From NCBI RefSeq assembly GCF_027498035.1, contig NZ_CP114978.1, positions 372,001-436,000 on the forward strand: a stretch of 64,000 bases of DNA, in the 5' to 3' direction. Both the position numbers and the translations under genes were made by a program. The notes beneath the pieces were generated by a model. That model did not search any database and had not been told where the DNA came from. It saw only the letters and a program-made list of their open reading frames with translations. This document shows, one piece after another, positions 8,619-18,214 of this stretch (position 1 is the first letter of the stretch; each line of letters begins with the position of its first letter). Source of the stretch: Pseudoxanthomonas sp. (lineage in GTDB: Bacteria > Pseudomonadota > Gammaproteobacteria > Xanthomonadales > Xanthomonadaceae).

Positions 8619-8650
8619 CAAAAAACAACGCCGCCTGGGTCTGGGCGGCG
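8619..8650 (-). terminator. Rho-independent terminator of small secreted-protein gene
   Basis: A GC stem (8629-8635 with 8644-8650) preceded on plus by an A run, giving a T run on the minus strand. It ends transcription of the gene at 8814-9038. The rest of 8540-8813 shows no gene. Confidence 0.65.
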
Positions 8651-8813
8651 ACGTTGTACGGCAACAGTCTAACGATACGGGCTACAGGCCGTGTTGGTTG
8701 CACCTGCATGCGCCCCCTGGCCTGGATCGGCCGGAGGCCGTCCATGTCTGGAAGCCACTGGCTGCCTGGTCGCTCAAGCGGGGCGTGCGACGCCGCGCCT
8801 GTCAGCTGGAGGG

Positions 8814-9038
8814 TCAGCGTGCAGTCGTGGCAGGCGCCGCCCCGGTGGCGCTGGCTGGCGCGTGCTTGTTCGTGGCATCGGCTTTCCTGCTGGCCAGCGC
8901 ATCGCGCTCCTGTGCGGGCGTCAGTGGTTCGACCGTGCGGGTGATGGTGTGTTGTTCGCCATCGCTGATGGCGCGGGACAACGGGATACCGATGGCAAGC
9001 AGTGCAAGCGCAATGACCAGGGCAATCACAGCCTTCAT
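8814..9038 (-). CDS. small hypothetical protein with N-terminal membrane/signal segment
   Basis: A 74-residue protein with a hydrophobic N-terminus (about 2-23; ALVIALALLAIGIP) that could be an uncleaved anchor or a signal peptide, followed by a polar Ala/Thr-rich tail. GGAGAG seven bases before the ATG supports translation and a terminator follows. I do not recognise the family. It faces the MFS gene's 3' end on the same strand with about 200 bases between, so it is probably a separate unit. Confidence 0.6.
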   Translation of the reverse strand: MKAVIALVIALALLAIGIPLSRAISDGEQHTITRTVEPLTPAQERDALASRKADATNKHAPASATGAAPATTAR

Positions 9039-9194
9039 GCGGACTCTCCGGGGTGGCTGGCGGGTTCGGCGGGCAGCGTGGATCGCAGAAGGCGACCACA
9101 GCGCCGGACTATCCGCGTCGCTGACAGGCCGGTCACGACGCGTCGCAGCATCGCGCTGGTGCGAAGTGCCAGGTCTAATCCGGACACAACGAAC

Positions 9195-9218
9195 AACGGC
9201 GAGGTGAGCCTCGCCGTT
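9195..9218 (-). terminator. hairpin downstream of MFS gene
   Basis: A 10-bp perfect stem (9195-9204 with 9209-9218) and TGAG loop just past the MFS stop. No T run is seen, so termination may be partial. Confidence 0.55.
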
Positions 9219-9234
9219 CCAGCATATCGACCGG

Positions 9235-10458
9235 TCAGACTCGCCTGGGCCAGAGCCGGACCACCAGCGCGCTCAGCGACGTCAGCGTTGCCAGGCACAA
9301 TACGCCCGGCCAGCCGAAGTGGCCCAAGGCAAGGCTGCCCAGCGCTGCGCCTGCCGACATGCCCAGGAACATGCCGGTGAACAGCAGGGCGTTGAGGCGG
9401 CTGCGGGCACCGGGATCGATGCCGTAGACGATGGTCTGGTGCGAGACCAGTGCGGCCTGCACGCCCAGGTCGAAGCCGATCGTGCCGATCACCAGCGCAA
9501 CCAGTTGGACGTGCATGGGCAGCTGCGTGGCCAGCGCCATGGCGGCGAACGAGACGGCGGCCAGGAGTGCGCCGAGCCGGATCACCAGCTCCGGGCCGCG
9601 GCTGTCGGCGATGCGGCCGGCCAGCGGCGCGGCAATCGCACCGGCTGCGCCCGCCAGGCCGAACGCGCCGGCCGCCGCGCTGCCCAGGTGCAGCGGCCCG
9701 CCATGCAGCATGACCGCCAGGGTCGACCAGAACGCGCTGAAGCCGATCGCCAGGATGCCCTGCGCCAGGGTGGCGCGACGCAGCGCCGGATGCTGCTTCC
9801 AGAGCTGTACCAGTGAACCCAGCAGCGCGCCATAGCTGAGCGAGGTGGTCGGCTGGAACCGTGGCAGGCGGCGCCATGAGGCCAGGCCGACCAGGGCCAT
9901 GCCGATGGCGGCGGCGATATAGACCGCGCGCCAGCCCCAGAGGCCTGAGATCAGTCCGCTGCCGACTCGCGACAGAAGGATGCCCAGCAGCAGGCCGGTC
10001 ATGACCGTGCCGACGATGCGCCCGCGGTGTTCGGCCGGGGCCAGCGTGGCCGCGGCGGGCACAAAGTCCTGCGCCACCGTGGCGATGATCCCGATCGCCA
10101 GGCTGGAGGCCAGCAGCATCGGCATGCCCGGGGCCAGCCCGCCGGCCAGCAGGGCCAGCGCCAGCAATGCGCACTTGACCAGGATGACGATGCGCCGGTC
10201 GTAGCGATCGCCCAGTGGCGCGCACAACAGGATGCCCAGCGCATAGCCGAGCTGATTGAGCGTGGGCACCCAGCCGGCCACCTGGCTGGTGGTGCCCAGG
10301 TCGTCGGCGAGCACGCCGAGCATCGGCTGGCTGTAATAGAGCGAGGCCACGCTCATGCCGGCACCGATGGCCAGCAACAGGACCAGGCTGCGCGGCAAGG
10401 TCTCCGCGGTGGGTGCCCGCGCATCGATCGATGCATGCGGGTTTTGAATGGAAGACAT
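9235..10458 (-). CDS. MFS transporter (drug/sugar efflux-like)
   Basis: A 407-residue major facilitator with about twelve hydrophobic helices. The loop 2-3 motif GDRYDRR (about residue 100) and the second-half GRIADSRGPE loop mark the two six-helix halves. It resembles the AraJ/YdhP-type efflux proteins, but the substrate is unknown. It diverges from a LysR-type gene with 98 bases between, the usual arrangement in which the regulator controls the transporter. Hydrophobic start MSSIQNPH at 10458 has only a weak ribosome site. Confidence 0.88.
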   Translation of the reverse strand: MSSIQNPHASIDARAPTAETLPRSLVLLLAIGAGMSVASLYYSQPMLGVLADDLGTTSQVAGWVPTLNQLGYALGILLCAPLGDRYDRRIVILVKCALLALALLAGGLAPGMPMLLASSLAIGIIATVAQDFVPAAATLAPAEHRGRIVGTVMTGLLLGILLSRVGSGLISGLWGWRAVYIAAAIGMALVGLASWRRLPRFQPTTSLSYGALLGSLVQLWKQHPALRRATLAQGILAIGFSAFWSTLAVMLHGGPLHLGSAAAGAFGLAGAAGAIAAPLAGRIADSRGPELVIRLGALLAAVSFAAMALATQLPMHVQLVALVIGTIGFDLGVQAALVSHQTIVYGIDPGARSRLNALLFTGMFLGMSAGAALGSLALGHFGWPGVLCLATLTSLSALVVRLWPRRV

Positions 10459-10556
10459 GGAGATTCCAGGGGAGGGGAGGAGCCGGGTGCCATTGTCCCG
10501 GGCCCTCTCGCGGCGTGGTAGCCTCCGGCCGTTCAGAACGGTTATGCGTGGAGTGC

Positions 10557-11519
10557 ATGAAAGAGTCGCCCAACCAGGCCGTCGACCGCATCGAATTGAT
10601 GCAGACCTTCGTCCGCATCGTCGATGCGGGCAGCCTCTCGGCAGCGGCTGCGCAGCTGGGTGCCAGCCAGCCCACGATCAGCCGCCGGCTGCAGGCGCTG
10701 GAGCGTTTCCTCGGCGTCAAGCTGCTGCGCCGTTCCACCCACGCGATGAAGCTCACCGAGGATGGCGAGCGCGCCTACGCCCGTGCGCGCGAATTGCTGG
10801 AGGACTGGCACGCCATGGAGGCCGACCTGCGCGGCGCGGGCGATGCGCCGCAGGGACTGCTGCGCGTGGTGGTGCCACATGCGTTCGGCCAGGCCCAGCT
10901 GGTGACACCGCTGGTCGATTACCTCAGGCGCCATCCGCAGGTCACGGTGGAGTGGCTGCTGCACGACCGCCAGCCGGATTTCGTCGCCGAGGGCATCGAC
11001 TGTGCGATCCAGGTGGGCGCGGTGGACCTGCCATCGGTGGTTGCGGTGCAGATCGCCGAGGTGCCGCGCATTGTGGTCGGGGCGCCCTCGCTGATCGACG
11101 AGGGTGGCGTGCCCCGGCATGCGCAGGGCCTGGCCGCGTTGCCTTGGCTGGCCATCCAGACCTTCTATCGGGACCAGGTCAGCCTGCGCCATCAGGTCAG
11201 CGGCGAGATGGTCCAGTTCCCGATCCGCCCGCGCTTGAGCACCGATAGCCTGTACGCATTGCGCAATGCCGCGCTGCTGGGGCTGGGTGCATGCATTTCG
11301 TCGGCGTGGGTGGTCGCGCAGGACGTGGCCGAAGGCCGCCTGCTGCACTTGGCGCCGGACTGGCGGGCCACGCCCTTGCCGGTCTATCTGGTCTATCCGC
11401 CCGCGCGGCACCAACCGGCCAAGCTGCGGCATTTCATCACGGCCATGCGCGCGGCAGGTTCGACCATGACCGGCGTGGAGCCGCTGCGGGAGCGGCCGAT
11501 GCTGTCAGGCGAGCGCTGA
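10557..11519 (+). CDS. LysR-family transcriptional regulator
   Basis: A 320-residue LysR-type regulator. The winged helix-turn-helix lies at about 10-65 (SLSAAAAQLGASQPTISRRL) and the effector-binding domain at about 95-300. The start at 10557 has GGAG close upstream; the next in-frame ATG, at 10599, would cut into helix 1. It is divergent from the MFS gene and probably binds the shared 98-base intergenic region, acting on itself and the transporter. The inducer cannot be told. Confidence 0.9.
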   Translation: MKESPNQAVDRIELMQTFVRIVDAGSLSAAAAQLGASQPTISRRLQALERFLGVKLLRRSTHAMKLTEDGERAYARARELLEDWHAMEADLRGAGDAPQGLLRVVVPHAFGQAQLVTPLVDYLRRHPQVTVEWLLHDRQPDFVAEGIDCAIQVGAVDLPSVVAVQIAEVPRIVVGAPSLIDEGGVPRHAQGLAALPWLAIQTFYRDQVSLRHQVSGEMVQFPIRPRLSTDSLYALRNAALLGLGACISSAWVVAQDVAEGRLLHLAPDWRATPLPVYLVYPPARHQPAKLRHFITAMRAAGSTMTGVEPLRERPMLSGER

Positions 11520-11655
11520 TTGGGGTGCCGGTCTCCGCCAGGTGGGTCGTGACCCTGACGCCTTGAATCCCACCGGCGCGATCAGGCCATCATCGGCGCT
11601 GACGTTCCGACGGGGCGGCGTTCGAAGGCGGCCACGCCGGAAGCGCCCGGGATGC

Positions 11656-12849
11656 TCAGCCGCGTTCCAGCCGTCGCAGGCGTGGGGTCGCCATCGGGAT
11701 CGCCAGCATCGTGCTCATCACCGCCATCAGCAGCAGCGCGGTGAAGGTGGCATTGGTGATGATCGCCTTGTCCAGCAGGATGTTGGCGAAGATGATCATG
11801 ATCAGCGCCTTGGTCTGCAGCAGCCAGCCGATCAGCGTGGCCTCGCCGGGCTTCCATTTCAGGATGCGCCCAGCCAGGTGGATGCCGGCCAGCTTGCCGG
11901 CCACCGCTGCCACCAGCAGCACCAGCGCGGCGACGAAGACGGTCGCGCCGCCGACGTTCCACTCGGTGCGCAGGCCTGTACTGAGGAAGAACACCGGCAT
12001 GATCACCAGCAGCACATTGTGGCGCAGGCGGTCCATGTCGGCCTGGTCGAACCAGTCCGCGTCGATCACCACGCCAGCCAGGAACGCGCCGACCATGTAG
12101 TGCAGGCCGGACCAGTCCGCGCCGAACGCGCACACCGCCAGCCAGATCAGCATCACGTACCAGCGGTCGCGTTCGGGGATCGCGCGCATCAACTTGCGGA
12201 ACAACACGCAGGCCACGGCGAAGGCGACCAGGAACCCGGCCTGGCGGCCGATCCGCTCCCAGTCCACCAGCACCAGCGCCAGCACGCCCCAGATGGCGAT
12301 GTCGTCCAGGCTGGCATAGCGCAGGATCCGCTGGCCGATGGGCTGGCGCAGGATGTCGAGCTTCTCCATCAGCAGGATCAGGATGGGCAGCGCGGTCACT
12401 GCGCAGGCCATGCCCACGCCGACCACGAACTGCCACGGCTGGCCGCTCAGGCCGATCCATCCGGGGAAGCGCAGCATGCCGATTGCCGCCAGCCCGCCGA
12501 AGACCAGCGGCACGCCCAGCGCCAGGCCGGCGGTGATGCCGCTTTCGCGCCGGTTCGCCCAGGCCTTGCTCAGGTCCAGCTCGATCCCGGCAATCAGCAC
12601 GAACAGCATCACCGCCCAGGCACCCAGCCCGTTGAGGATCTGCACGACCGGCGGGGTGAAGACGAAGTGGTAATAGCCCGGCAGCGCCGCACCCAGGATG
12701 CCCGGGCCCAGCAGGATGCCGGTGATGATCTGCACCACCACCAGCGGTGCGAAGTAATCGGTGCGGCCCAGCCGCCAGATCAGGAAGGGAACGCAGAAGA
12801 TGATCGCCATGGCGATCAGGAAGACTTCCATGGTGCTGATGGGGTGCAT
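11656..12849 (-). CDS. CPA2-family cation/proton antiporter
   Basis: A 397-residue membrane protein with about twelve helices and the Na+/H+ exchanger fold. The family unwound-helix region shows VTALPILILLMEKL and YASLDDIAIWGVLAL, whose Asp pair matches the ion-binding acidic site of CPA2/Kef-type exchangers. No C-terminal TrkA-N (RCK) domain follows, so it is the short form without Kef nucleotide control. The start is ATG 12849, with an in-frame ATG at 12831 as alternative; neither has a good ribosome site. It diverges from the RIO kinase gene; about 250 bases between hold nothing I can name. Confidence 0.87.
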   Translation of the reverse strand: MHPISTMEVFLIAMAIIFCVPFLIWRLGRTDYFAPLVVVQIITGILLGPGILGAALPGYYHFVFTPPVVQILNGLGAWAVMLFVLIAGIELDLSKAWANRRESGITAGLALGVPLVFGGLAAIGMLRFPGWIGLSGQPWQFVVGVGMACAVTALPILILLMEKLDILRQPIGQRILRYASLDDIAIWGVLALVLVDWERIGRQAGFLVAFAVACVLFRKLMRAIPERDRWYVMLIWLAVCAFGADWSGLHYMVGAFLAGVVIDADWFDQADMDRLRHNVLLVIMPVFFLSTGLRTEWNVGGATVFVAALVLLVAAVAGKLAGIHLAGRILKWKPGEATLIGWLLQTKALIMIIFANILLDKAIITNATFTALLLMAVMSTMLAIPMATPRLRRLERG

Positions 12850-13099
12850 TAAGTGGCGGCCTTGTCGTCCTTGGCCGCGTGGTGCGGCGGGCGCCATTAT
12901 TGCCGTGGCGCGGCGCAGTGCAAGACGCTTGGAGGTGACCGTCCGGTATGGTTGATCCGTACGTGGCGCTGCACTCCAGTGGCATGGCGAAGGCCTGTCC
13001 CGGGACCGGGCTGTCAGTTCTGTGCAGGCAAAAGGATGCGACACTAACCGTCCCCACGCAGCGCGGTGTTGGTGCCGGCTGCCCAGTACACAGGACCCC

Positions 13100-13957
13100 A
13101 TGAAGACCCCCAATGGACTGCAGGCGCTGATCGACGATGGCGTCATCGATGAAGTGTTGAGGCCTTTGAAGAGCGGCAAGGAAGCGGCCGTCTACGTGGT
13201 GCGCAGCGGGGACGAAGTACGTTGCGCGAAGGTCTACAAGGACATGGCCCAACGCAGCTTCCAGCAGCGCGTGCAGTACCAGGAAGGCCGCAAGGTCCGC
13301 GGCAGCCGCGAGGCCCGCGCCATGGGCAAGGCCACCAAATACGGCCGCAAGCAGGCCGAGGTGGCCTGGAAGAACACCGAGGTCGACGCGCTCTACCAGC
13401 TGCGCGATGCCGGCGTGCGCGTGCCCGAGCCGTTCGGCTATTACCACGGCGTGCTGGTGATGGAATTGGTCACCGATGCCGAAGGCTTTTCCGCGCCGCG
13501 CCTGGGCGAGGTCGAACTGGAAGCCGGGCAGGCGCGCGAATTCCACGCTGTGCTGGTCCGCCAGGTCGTGCGCATGCTGTGCTGCGGCCTGATCCACGGC
13601 GACCTGTCCGAGTACAACGTGCTGGTCGGCCCGGATGGCCCGGTGGTGATCGACTTCCCGCAGGTGGTCAGCGCTGGTGGCAACAATTCCGCCCGCCGGA
13701 TGCTGCTGCGCGACGTCAACAACCTCACCGCCAGCCTGGGCCGCTGGGCGCCAGAGCTGCTGGACACCTGGTATGGCGAGGAGATGTGGGCGCTGTTCGA
13801 AGCTGGCGACCTGCTGCCGGACAGTCCGCTGACCGGTCAGTTCACCCCAGACGAATCCAGCGCCGACCTGGACAGCGTGCGCGATGCGATCAACGAAGCC
13901 CGCTTCGAAGCGCTGATCCGCCAGCAGGGTCGCGAAGCGGCGGCCGAGGAAGACTGA
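13100..13957 (+). CDS. RIO1-family serine protein kinase
   Basis: A 285-residue RIO kinase. Lys 44 in CAKVYKD is the ATP-binding lysine, the catalytic loop is HGDLSEYNVLV (Asp 168, Asn 173), and the metal Asp 185 lies in VVIDFPQ, all in the form typical of RIO1. Bacterial RIO kinases are small single-domain enzymes; a role linked to ribosomes is known for eukaryotic and archaeal members, but bacterial targets are not established. No partner gene is coupled to it. Confidence 0.92.
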   Translation: MKTPNGLQALIDDGVIDEVLRPLKSGKEAAVYVVRSGDEVRCAKVYKDMAQRSFQQRVQYQEGRKVRGSREARAMGKATKYGRKQAEVAWKNTEVDALYQLRDAGVRVPEPFGYYHGVLVMELVTDAEGFSAPRLGEVELEAGQAREFHAVLVRQVVRMLCCGLIHGDLSEYNVLVGPDGPVVIDFPQVVSAGGNNSARRMLLRDVNNLTASLGRWAPELLDTWYGEEMWALFEAGDLLPDSPLTGQFTPDESSADLDSVRDAINEARFEALIRQQGREAAAEED

Positions 13958-14174
13958 GCTTCACCCCGGCATCAATCGGCGCCGGGACGGCCAACTGGCC
14001 GGCAACCCTCGCCAGGGACTCGCAGCCGGCTTCGCGGTGACGGTGGGCGCAGCCAGGGTGCGACAAATCGGATTTCGATGACGGTCTCCGCGCAGGCGTG
14101 ACTTCAGGCGCATGTCGGCTGGCCGGATCGCTGGCACCCTGTGCGCTGTTTTGTCCGAACCCGGTTGTCCAGCC

Positions 14175-15923
14175 ATGCGCCATGCCCGTTCCGCCCTTGC
14201 CACCCTTGCCCTGGGCACGTTCGCCCTGGCGCCATACGCCCGGGCCGAACAGCTCGAACTGAGTGCGATGACCCGGGAAACCGGATTGCCGCGCGCGCCG
14301 GAGCAGCTGGCGGTGGTGTTCGAACATGCGGATCTGGGCTTCAAGGTGATCCCGGCCGAACAGCGCATCGAAGGTGACGCCACCTTGACCTTCAAGACCC
14401 TCAAGCCGCTGCGCGCGGTGGTGCTGGACCTTGATCGCGAGTACCAGGTCAGCCGGGTCGAGGCCGATGGCGTCGCGCTGTCCGCCAAGGCCTGGAGCAA
14501 TCCGGAAGGCCGCATGCGCATCAGCCTGCCCAAGGCGGTGGCCGCGCAGCAGCAGGTCAAGATCCGGGTGGTCTATGCCGGCAAGCCGCATGTGGCCACG
14601 CGCGCGCCGTGGGATGGCGGTTTCGTCTGGTTGACCGCGCCGACCGGCGAGCCGTGGGCGGCCTCGGCGATCCAGGGCGAAGGCTGCGACCTGCTGTGGC
14701 CGTGCATCGACCATCCGCAGGGCGAGCCGCTGCTGGTGGACGAACACATCACCGTGCCGTCGCCGCTGGTGGCGCCGGGCAATGGCGTGTTCGTGGACAT
14801 GCAGGAGCGTGATGGCTGGCGCACCTACCACTGGCGCGCGAAGAACCCGGATACCTACGCGGTGGCCATCAACGTGGGCCCGTATGAAGAGCTGAGTGGC
14901 ACGTACAAGAGTCGCTTCGGCAATACGATTCCGCTGGCGTACTGGCATCTGAAGGGCAAGGAGGCGCAGGCCAGGGATCTGTTCGACGAGTTGCCCAAGA
15001 TGCTGGATTTCTTCGAGCGCGAGATCGGGCCGTATCCGTTCGGTGACGAGAAGGTGGGCATCGTCGAAACACCGTACCTGGGCATGGAGCACCAGACCAT
15101 CAATGCCTATGGCAATGACTACAAGAAGGACAAGTACGGCTACGACTGGTTGATGCAGCACGAGTTCTCGCACGAATGGTTCGGCAACCAGCTGACCAAC
15201 ACGGACTGGGACGACATGTGGCTGCACGAGGGCTTCGGCAGCTACATGCAGCCGATGTACCTGCAATACCTGCGTGGCGAGATGGACTACCACGCCGCAC
15301 TGCTGGACCAGCGCGCGGCGCTGACCAACAAATATCCCATCGTCAGTGGCAGACCGCAGACCGAGGAATCGGTCTACAACCGCGAGCATGGCCCGGGCCT
15401 GGACATCTACTACAAGGGCTCGCTGATGCTGCATATGCTGCGTGGCCTGATCGGCGACGAGGCGTTCCTCAAGAGCATCCGCCTGGCGGTCTACGGCACT
15501 GACACGCCGCTGCCGGGCCATTTCCAACCGCGTTACGTATCGACCAAGGACTACATCGCCATCATCAAGGACGTGACCGGCAAGGATTACGGCTGGTTCT
15601 TCGATGTGTACCTGTATCGCGCCGCGCTGCCGGAGCTGCTGGCCGAGCGCGATGCCACCGGCCTGGCGCTGCGCTGGAAGACGCCGGACGCGATCGCCTT
15701 CCCGGTGCCGGTGGAGGTGCGCATCGGCGGCAATGACGGCAAGACGGTCACCGTGCCGATGGCCGATGGTCGTGGCCATGTCGACCTGCCGGCCGGCGAG
15801 CTGTACACGCTGGACCCGCAGTCCAAGCTGCTGCGCGAAGAGCCACGCTTTGCTGCTGCGCAGAAGGACGCCGCGGAACGCAAGGCCGTGGCAGACAAGA
15901 AGGCGGCCGATGCAAAGAAGTAA
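14175..15923 (+). CDS. secreted M1-family zinc metallopeptidase
   Basis: A 582-residue M1 aminopeptidase-type protein. The signal peptide is MRHARSALATLALGTFALAP and on to about residue 24 (start ATG 14175). The zinc site is HEFSH (H329, E330, H333) with the third ligand E352 in the HEGFGSY segment. The exopeptidase loop reads GMEHQTIN instead of GAMEN, with the Glu kept. It is shorter than classical M1 enzymes (about 870 residues): the long C-terminal helical domain is absent and it ends in a Lys/Ala-rich tail. Likely a periplasmic peptidase. Confidence 0.9.
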   Translation: MRHARSALATLALGTFALAPYARAEQLELSAMTRETGLPRAPEQLAVVFEHADLGFKVIPAEQRIEGDATLTFKTLKPLRAVVLDLDREYQVSRVEADGVALSAKAWSNPEGRMRISLPKAVAAQQQVKIRVVYAGKPHVATRAPWDGGFVWLTAPTGEPWAASAIQGEGCDLLWPCIDHPQGEPLLVDEHITVPSPLVAPGNGVFVDMQERDGWRTYHWRAKNPDTYAVAINVGPYEELSGTYKSRFGNTIPLAYWHLKGKEAQARDLFDELPKMLDFFEREIGPYPFGDEKVGIVETPYLGMEHQTINAYGNDYKKDKYGYDWLMQHEFSHEWFGNQLTNTDWDDMWLHEGFGSYMQPMYLQYLRGEMDYHAALLDQRAALTNKYPIVSGRPQTEESVYNREHGPGLDIYYKGSLMLHMLRGLIGDEAFLKSIRLAVYGTDTPLPGHFQPRYVSTKDYIAIIKDVTGKDYGWFFDVYLYRAALPELLAERDATGLALRWKTPDAIAFPVPVEVRIGGNDGKTVTVPMADGRGHVDLPAGELYTLDPQSKLLREEPRFAAAQKDAAERKAVADKKAADAKK

Positions 15924-15996
15924 CCGGGCGCGTAATCGCGGACCGCTGACGCCGCCGCGGCTAGACTGCGGCGGTCTTCAAGCCAGGAGTCGCGCG

Positions 15997-16752
15997 ATGC
16001 AGCGTCTGTCTTTCCGCCGTTCCATTTTTCTGACTGTGCTGGGTACCGTGATCTGCACAACAACGCCGGCATCGGCACAACAGCCCGCACCAACGCCAGA
16101 GCAGGCACAGGCCATGCAGAAGCAGCTGGCCGATTGGCCGCAGCTGGCGCGCTACCGGGCCGAAAACGCGGCGTTACCGCCTGCGGCAGCCGGAACCCAG
16201 CGCGTGGTGTTCTTTGGCGACTCGATCACCGAGGGCTGGGGCAGGACCGGCAGCGAGACGTTTTTCCCAGGCCAGCCCTACGTCAATCGTGGCATTTCCG
16301 GGCAGACCACCGCGCAGATGCTGGTGCGCTTCCGCCAGGACGTGATCGATCTCAAGCCCGCGGTGGTGGTGATCCTGGCCGGCACCAATGACATCGCCGG
16401 CAACACCGGCCCGGCCACGCCGGAGATGATCCAGGACAACCTGGCCTCGATGGCGCAGCTGGCCAAGGCCAGCGGCATCAAGGTCGTCCTGGCTTCGGTG
16501 CTTCCGGCCAGCGATTACCCGTGGAAGCCCGGGCTGGAGCCAGCGCCGAAGATTCGCGCGCTCAACGCCTGGATTCGCCAGTACGCCAAGGCCAACGGCG
16601 CGGTGTACCTGGACTACTACGCCGCGCTGGACAACGGCCAGGGCGGCTTGTCGAAACAGGTTTCGGCTGACGGCGTGCATCCGGGTGCGGCTGGCTATGC
16701 GGTCATGCAGCCGCTGGCCGAAAAAGCCGTGCAGGCCGCGCTGGCGCGCTGA
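15997..16752 (+). CDS. secreted SGNH/GDSL-family hydrolase
   Basis: A 251-residue esterase-fold protein with signal peptide (about 1-27, ending ASAQ). Block I GDSITEG holds nucleophile Ser 76, block III GTND holds Asn 131, and block V DGVHP gives Asp 225 and His 228. CAGGAG precedes the ATG by seven bases. It belongs to the family that includes lysophospholipase and acetyl-esterase enzymes; carbohydrate deacetylation or lipid cleavage are both possible. It lies 73 bases after the M1 peptidase gene and may share its transcript. Confidence 0.9.
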   Translation: MQRLSFRRSIFLTVLGTVICTTTPASAQQPAPTPEQAQAMQKQLADWPQLARYRAENAALPPAAAGTQRVVFFGDSITEGWGRTGSETFFPGQPYVNRGISGQTTAQMLVRFRQDVIDLKPAVVVILAGTNDIAGNTGPATPEMIQDNLASMAQLAKASGIKVVLASVLPASDYPWKPGLEPAPKIRALNAWIRQYAKANGAVYLDYYAALDNGQGGLSKQVSADGVHPGAAGYAVMQPLAEKAVQAALAR

Positions 16753-16759
16753 CCCGGGC

Positions 16760-17005
16760 TCAGCTGCCGGGCGTGGCGTGCAGCGCCAGGTTCAGCTGAT
16801 CCACGACCTCGGCCCAGTCGGCATCGTCGATCCGTTCTTCGCGCAGGAGCTGTGCCTGGGCATCGGACCAGAACGGCGCTTCTTCCAGGCGCATCGCGTC
16901 GGGCAACGGGGCGTGTTCGATGATGAAGGCGCGGATGCTGGCTTCATCGGAGGCAAGCCCCAGTTGTGCGAACAGTTCGGAAAACGGGTGGACGGTCTGG
17001 TCCAT
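16760..17005 (-). CDS. DUF2789 family protein
   Basis: An 81-residue acidic, helical protein that fits the small DUF2789 family: MDQTVHPFSELFAQLGL at the start, then the segment FIIEHAPLPDAMRLEEAPFW. No membrane segment and no catalytic motif. The function of the family is unknown. It is convergent with the SGNH hydrolase gene, seven bases apart, and upstream of it on the same strand ends nothing coupled. Confidence 0.8.
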   Translation of the reverse strand: MDQTVHPFSELFAQLGLASDEASIRAFIIEHAPLPDAMRLEEAPFWSDAQAQLLREERIDDADWAEVVDQLNLALHATPGS

Positions 17006-17058
17006 GGCGAAAGGCTCCGGTTGATGGGGGTATTCAGGGTGAAGGCATCAGCACGGCA

Positions 17059-18093
17059 TCAGAGCGACTGCGCGATGCGGCGCTTGAGAGCGGCGATGGC
17101 GTCGGCATCCAGGGCGCCGAGCACGCCGCGACGTTCGGCGGGCAGGTGCGCGGCGGGGTCTTCATCGGCGAAGACATAGTGCGCCATCAGGGCGTGCCAG
17201 GCGGCGCGCTCCGCTGCCGGCAGGCCTGCAAAGGCCAGGCGCGCGTGCAGCAGTGCGGCGATGCCGGGTGAAGGCGGCCGGCCATCGGCCATCCGTGGTT
17301 GCCACCAGTAATTGACCAGGGCGTTGAGCGGGCCGAGCGAGCTGACGTGGTGCCACCACAGCGGCGGCAGGTAGAGCGCATCGCCGGGTTCCAGGACTGC
17401 TTCCAATCCGTGTTCCAGCGCCTGCTGCAGGCGCGGGAATCGCGGGTCGTCGGACCCATCCAGCGGCGCGAGGCTGATCGCAGCGCCGGTGGGTGCGAAG
17501 TCCAGCGGGCCGATATAGAGATTGCCGACCTGCTCGGGCGGGAACAGCGTGAACCGGCGTTGTCCGCAGGCCACCACGGCGATGTTGTGGAAGGCATCGA
17601 AATGGGTCGGCGTGGTGACCTGGTTGCCCAGCCACAGGCGCGGCGGCACGGCGGGCGGCAGGCCGGGGATCGCATGCGTTTCCAGCAAGGCGGGCAGGCA
17701 GGCGGCGATGGCTGCGCTCTGCAGCGCCACGCCTGGCGTCGGTTCCAGGGTGCGGCTGTACTGCGCCAGGCGCATGAGCACGTCGGTGACCGACACCTTG
17801 AAGTGCTGGTAGTTGAAGCCGTCCATCGCGGCGTTGTAGCCCACGCGTCCGCCGGCTTCTGGTGGCATCAACAAGGTGTCGACCGGCGTGCCGTTGTCGT
17901 GGGCGGCAAGTGCCTTGGCGAAGGCTGAATCCGATTGGCGCGCGGCCTGCACCAGCGGCCAGTCCGCGCACAGGCCGCGCAGCACCAGCGGCTTGCCCTG
18001 CGCTGCGATGGTAGGTAGGTCGAGCGCGCCTGGGGCCTGGCGTTCTTCGATGGCAGCGGGCATGCGGCGAATCGGCGGCGGTGGAACGCGCAT
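17059..18093 (-). CDS. JmjC/cupin_8-like 2-oxoglutarate oxygenase
   Basis: A 344-residue cupin-like protein. The iron facial triad is visible as His and Asp in TPTHFDAFHN and a distal His in LPPLWWHHVSS, with a Lys/Arg-containing 2-oxoglutarate pocket between. The N-terminus (LDLPTIAAQGKPLVLRGL) matches the family's substrate-entry region. Such enzymes hydroxylate proteins or small molecules with O2 and 2-oxoglutarate; the target is unknown. ATG 18093 is preferred over an in-frame ATG 48 bases upstream, since homologue-like sequence begins only here. Confidence 0.83.
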   Translation of the reverse strand: MRVPPPPIRRMPAAIEERQAPGALDLPTIAAQGKPLVLRGLCADWPLVQAARQSDSAFAKALAAHDNGTPVDTLLMPPEAGGRVGYNAAMDGFNYQHFKVSVTDVLMRLAQYSRTLEPTPGVALQSAAIAACLPALLETHAIPGLPPAVPPRLWLGNQVTTPTHFDAFHNIAVVACGQRRFTLFPPEQVGNLYIGPLDFAPTGAAISLAPLDGSDDPRFPRLQQALEHGLEAVLEPGDALYLPPLWWHHVSSLGPLNALVNYWWQPRMADGRPPSPGIAALLHARLAFAGLPAAERAAWHALMAHYVFADEDPAAHLPAERRGVLGALDADAIAALKRRIAQSL

Positions 18094-18214
18094 GCTAGCG
18101 AAACCCGCGCCGTGGCGGATTCCCCGGTGTGGGATTGGCATTGCGGCGGATTCATGCCTGGCGGCGTATGGTCTTGGTCATCGAATGACCAACCGCCGAT
18201 GACCGGAGGCAGCC

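Noticed and set aside
11582..13597. Very long open frames opposite the CPA2 antiporter
   Set aside because: They run antisense or out of frame to a clear twelve-helix antiporter and have no family motif; GC-rich codon use keeps stop codons rare in shadow frames.
13988..14001. Perfect dyad CGGCCA-AC-TGGCCG after the RIO kinase gene
   Set aside because: Short GC dyads are expected by chance at this GC content; no T run and no gene-control position.
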